DNA of 64,000 nucleotides from positions 4,526,001-4,590,000 of the forward strand of contig NC_092806.1 of the NCBI RefSeq assembly GCF_040954645.1, given 5' to 3'. Below are positions 62,545 to 64,000 of the stretch, piece after piece. Numbering within the stretch: position 1 is the stretch's first letter; the number at the start of each line of letters is the position of its first letter. The notes under the pieces are model-generated. The model was given only the letters and a program-made list of their open reading frames with translations. It had not been told where the DNA came from and ran no database searches. Source of the stretch: Diabrotica undecimpunctata. Lineage: Eukaryota > Arthropoda > Insecta > Coleoptera > Chrysomelidae. A program made the position numbers and the translations under genes.

Positions 62545-63130
62545 CTTCTCCTCTTCTTTTTATTTTTATTTTTCTTAGCCTTCTATAGTCCATTTTTGGG
62601 CCTCACCCAACTCATTACTGAGCAATATACTTCCAATTTGTACCCATCTCATCTGTGGTCTTCCTCTTGGTCGTCTACCTTTCTAAGGTCTCCAATATTA
62701 TATTGTGGTGTTCCAACGTTGATCTAGCAGTATGGCCTGCAAAACTCCATTTGAGTTTGGTAATTTTTCTTGCGATACCCTCGACTTTTGTTTTTATCTT
62801 ACCTGAGAGTCGTATATCTAACATTGTCCTTTCTGTTGTGGCTAGTTTGTTCATATGTACCTTAGTTAGAGTCCAGATTTGACTATGTCATGAAAGGAAA
62901 GATGCACTGGTTGAACACTTTACTCCTTACATACTGAGGTATTTTACGGTTCTTAAGTATCCAAATGAGGTTTCCAAATATATTTAGCTTATCTGATATT
63001 CTAGCTCATCTATCTTTGCTTGAGCCTGATTCGTCGTGATTTTCATCCCTACGACCTTTCAATTTGCCGCTTCTGAGTATTTTTAATTTTCCCAGTGCAG
63101 ATTACCAGTGAATACAGTGATATTTTTTAT
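62545..63130 (-). mobile_element. LINE carboxy-terminal relic
   Basis: With frameshifts the minus strand reads NRKIPQYVRSKVFNQCIFPF, KDNVRYTTLR, KNYQTQMEFCRPYC and DDQEEDHR, a decayed ORF2 carboxy terminus. The 5' side abuts the mariner element region. Confidence 0.65.
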
Positions 63131-63265
63131 ATTGTCTTTTGAATCTTGTAATTCAATATCACTTTCGCTTCTTCTTCTTAATATTTCACGACGACTCTGC
63201 TTAACAGTATGTTTTGGTTCAAGTTTTCGTCTAAAATTTTTGTTTTTATTGCATCTTTAATGCTA

Positions 63266-63787
63266 CGAGGGCAGTCCGATAAATACTTAGCCTTACCGCC
63301 CGATGGCGCTACTATCGCAAAAGAAATTTACCATCGTTTAGTACATTCTTGTAGGCGGCTACTGTCAAAATTCCAGCCGAATCGGACTCGTAGTTTTTTT
63401 ACCGCGTATGGAAACGGGCATGTCCGCGGATTTTAAAAAAATGAAAAAAGATCTCGTATTCGCAGACTGCCGATTGAAGGTGAGCAAAATAGTTGATTCG
63501 GTAGGCATCTCAAAAGACCGCATGGGTCATATTGAACATGAATTCATGGCCGAAGTGGGCTACGAACTGCTTCCTCATCCGCCGTATTCTCCAGATTAAG
63601 TCCCATGCGACTTCTTTTTGGTTCCAAACTTGAAAAAGTCACTTGCTGGGCAGAGATGAAGTTGCACTATCTCTGAGTAAAGTGTATCGAGCTAAAAGGA
63701 AACGAAACCATGTTGAGAAATCGCCATTTTTCCAAAATGTTCGTTTTTCTTCTGTAGGCTGAGTACTTATCGGAACGTCATCAGCTG
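63266..63787 (+). mobile_element. Internally deleted mariner element
   Basis: TA lies immediately outside both ends (63264-63265, 63788-63789). The ends are inverted repeats around TCCGATAAATACTTAGCC and its complement. The plus strand keeps transposase amino-terminal residues (KVSKIVDSVGISKDRMGHI) fused to the carboxy-terminal catalytic segment (YELLPHPPYSPD, then CDFFLVPNLKKSLAG). About 170 residues with the first catalytic Asp positions are deleted. A stop follows SPD. Confidence 0.92.
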
Positions 63788-63849
63788 TAGATAAGCCTGG
63801 GACAAAAAAATAAAAAAAGAAGGCAAAATCAGCAAAACGTTTAAACATT

Positions 63850-64000
63850 TAAGATCTGCAAGAAAAGGAAAAGAAACAAAAATACATGGAAGAATTGGAA
63901 AAAACAAAATTTCTGACTAAATGAAGGAAATATCGACGAAATATGGAAAGGAATGGATAAGATAATAGAAACAACGTCCAGAAATGCATTATCAAAAAAA
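63850..64000. other. Possible LINE edge, unresolved
   Basis: Lys/Glu-rich plus-strand sequence resembling the linker upstream of LINE reverse transcriptases, cut by the window end. Too short to assign. Confidence 0.25.

Overview
This is eukaryotic, almost certainly insect, DNA. It is AT-rich, has spliced genes with GT-AG introns, and is packed with decayed insect-type transposons. The combination of piggyBac, mariner, pogo/Tigger, hAT, and I-, R1- and jockey-like non-LTR retrotransposons with GAA-rich 3' tails fits a large repeat-rich insect genome such as that of a leaf beetle. That taxonomic guess is inference only. Host coding sequence totals about 3.0 kb of 64 kb.

Three host genes can be assembled by hand. 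(1) An LDLRAP1/ARH-like PTB clathrin adaptor on + has five coding exons between 3698 and 42719, encoding 248 aa. Its introns are about 20.6, 11.0, 3.4 and 3.2 kb and carry most of the transposons. (2) An AAGAB (p34)-like gene on - spans 49368 to 48458, with three exons and 257 aa. (3) A RASSF8-like gene on + spans 49950 to 52592, with eight coding exons and 480 aa. LDLRAP1 and AAGAB are tail to tail. AAGAB and RASSF8 are head to head with 581 bp between start codons. LDLRAP1 and AAGAB both belong to AP-2/clathrin adaptor biology; RASSF8 is a junction/Hippo-type coiled-coil scaffold.

Layout: 0-3.4 kb, LINE relics and a hairpin; 3.7 kb, LDLRAP1 exon 1; 4-24 kb, intron 1 filled with mostly minus-strand LINE fragments, a nested LINE pair, a piggyBac relic split by a LINE, a longer plus-strand LINE, TA tracts and an 81-bp-arm hairpin; 24.4-35.5 kb, intron 2 with LINEs, a three-layer nest and an R1-like element; 35.5-42.7 kb, exons 3 to 5 with a MITE, a pogo/Tigger relic with a PHD finger and an isolated small ORF; 42.9-48.1 kb, an intergenic transposon island (LINE endonuclease, DDE_3 transposase, second copy of a 1.1-kb repeat, pogo and hAT pieces); 48.4-53.1 kb, a compact two-gene block almost free of transposons; 53.4-64 kb, a degenerate repeat field, a 797-bp Tigger-like MITE, a 5'-truncated I-like LINE with intact-looking RNase H residues and a 14-bp target duplication, and a mariner with an internal deletion.

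No tRNA, rRNA or CRISPR was recognised. Coordinates of LINE relics without identified target duplications are approximate.
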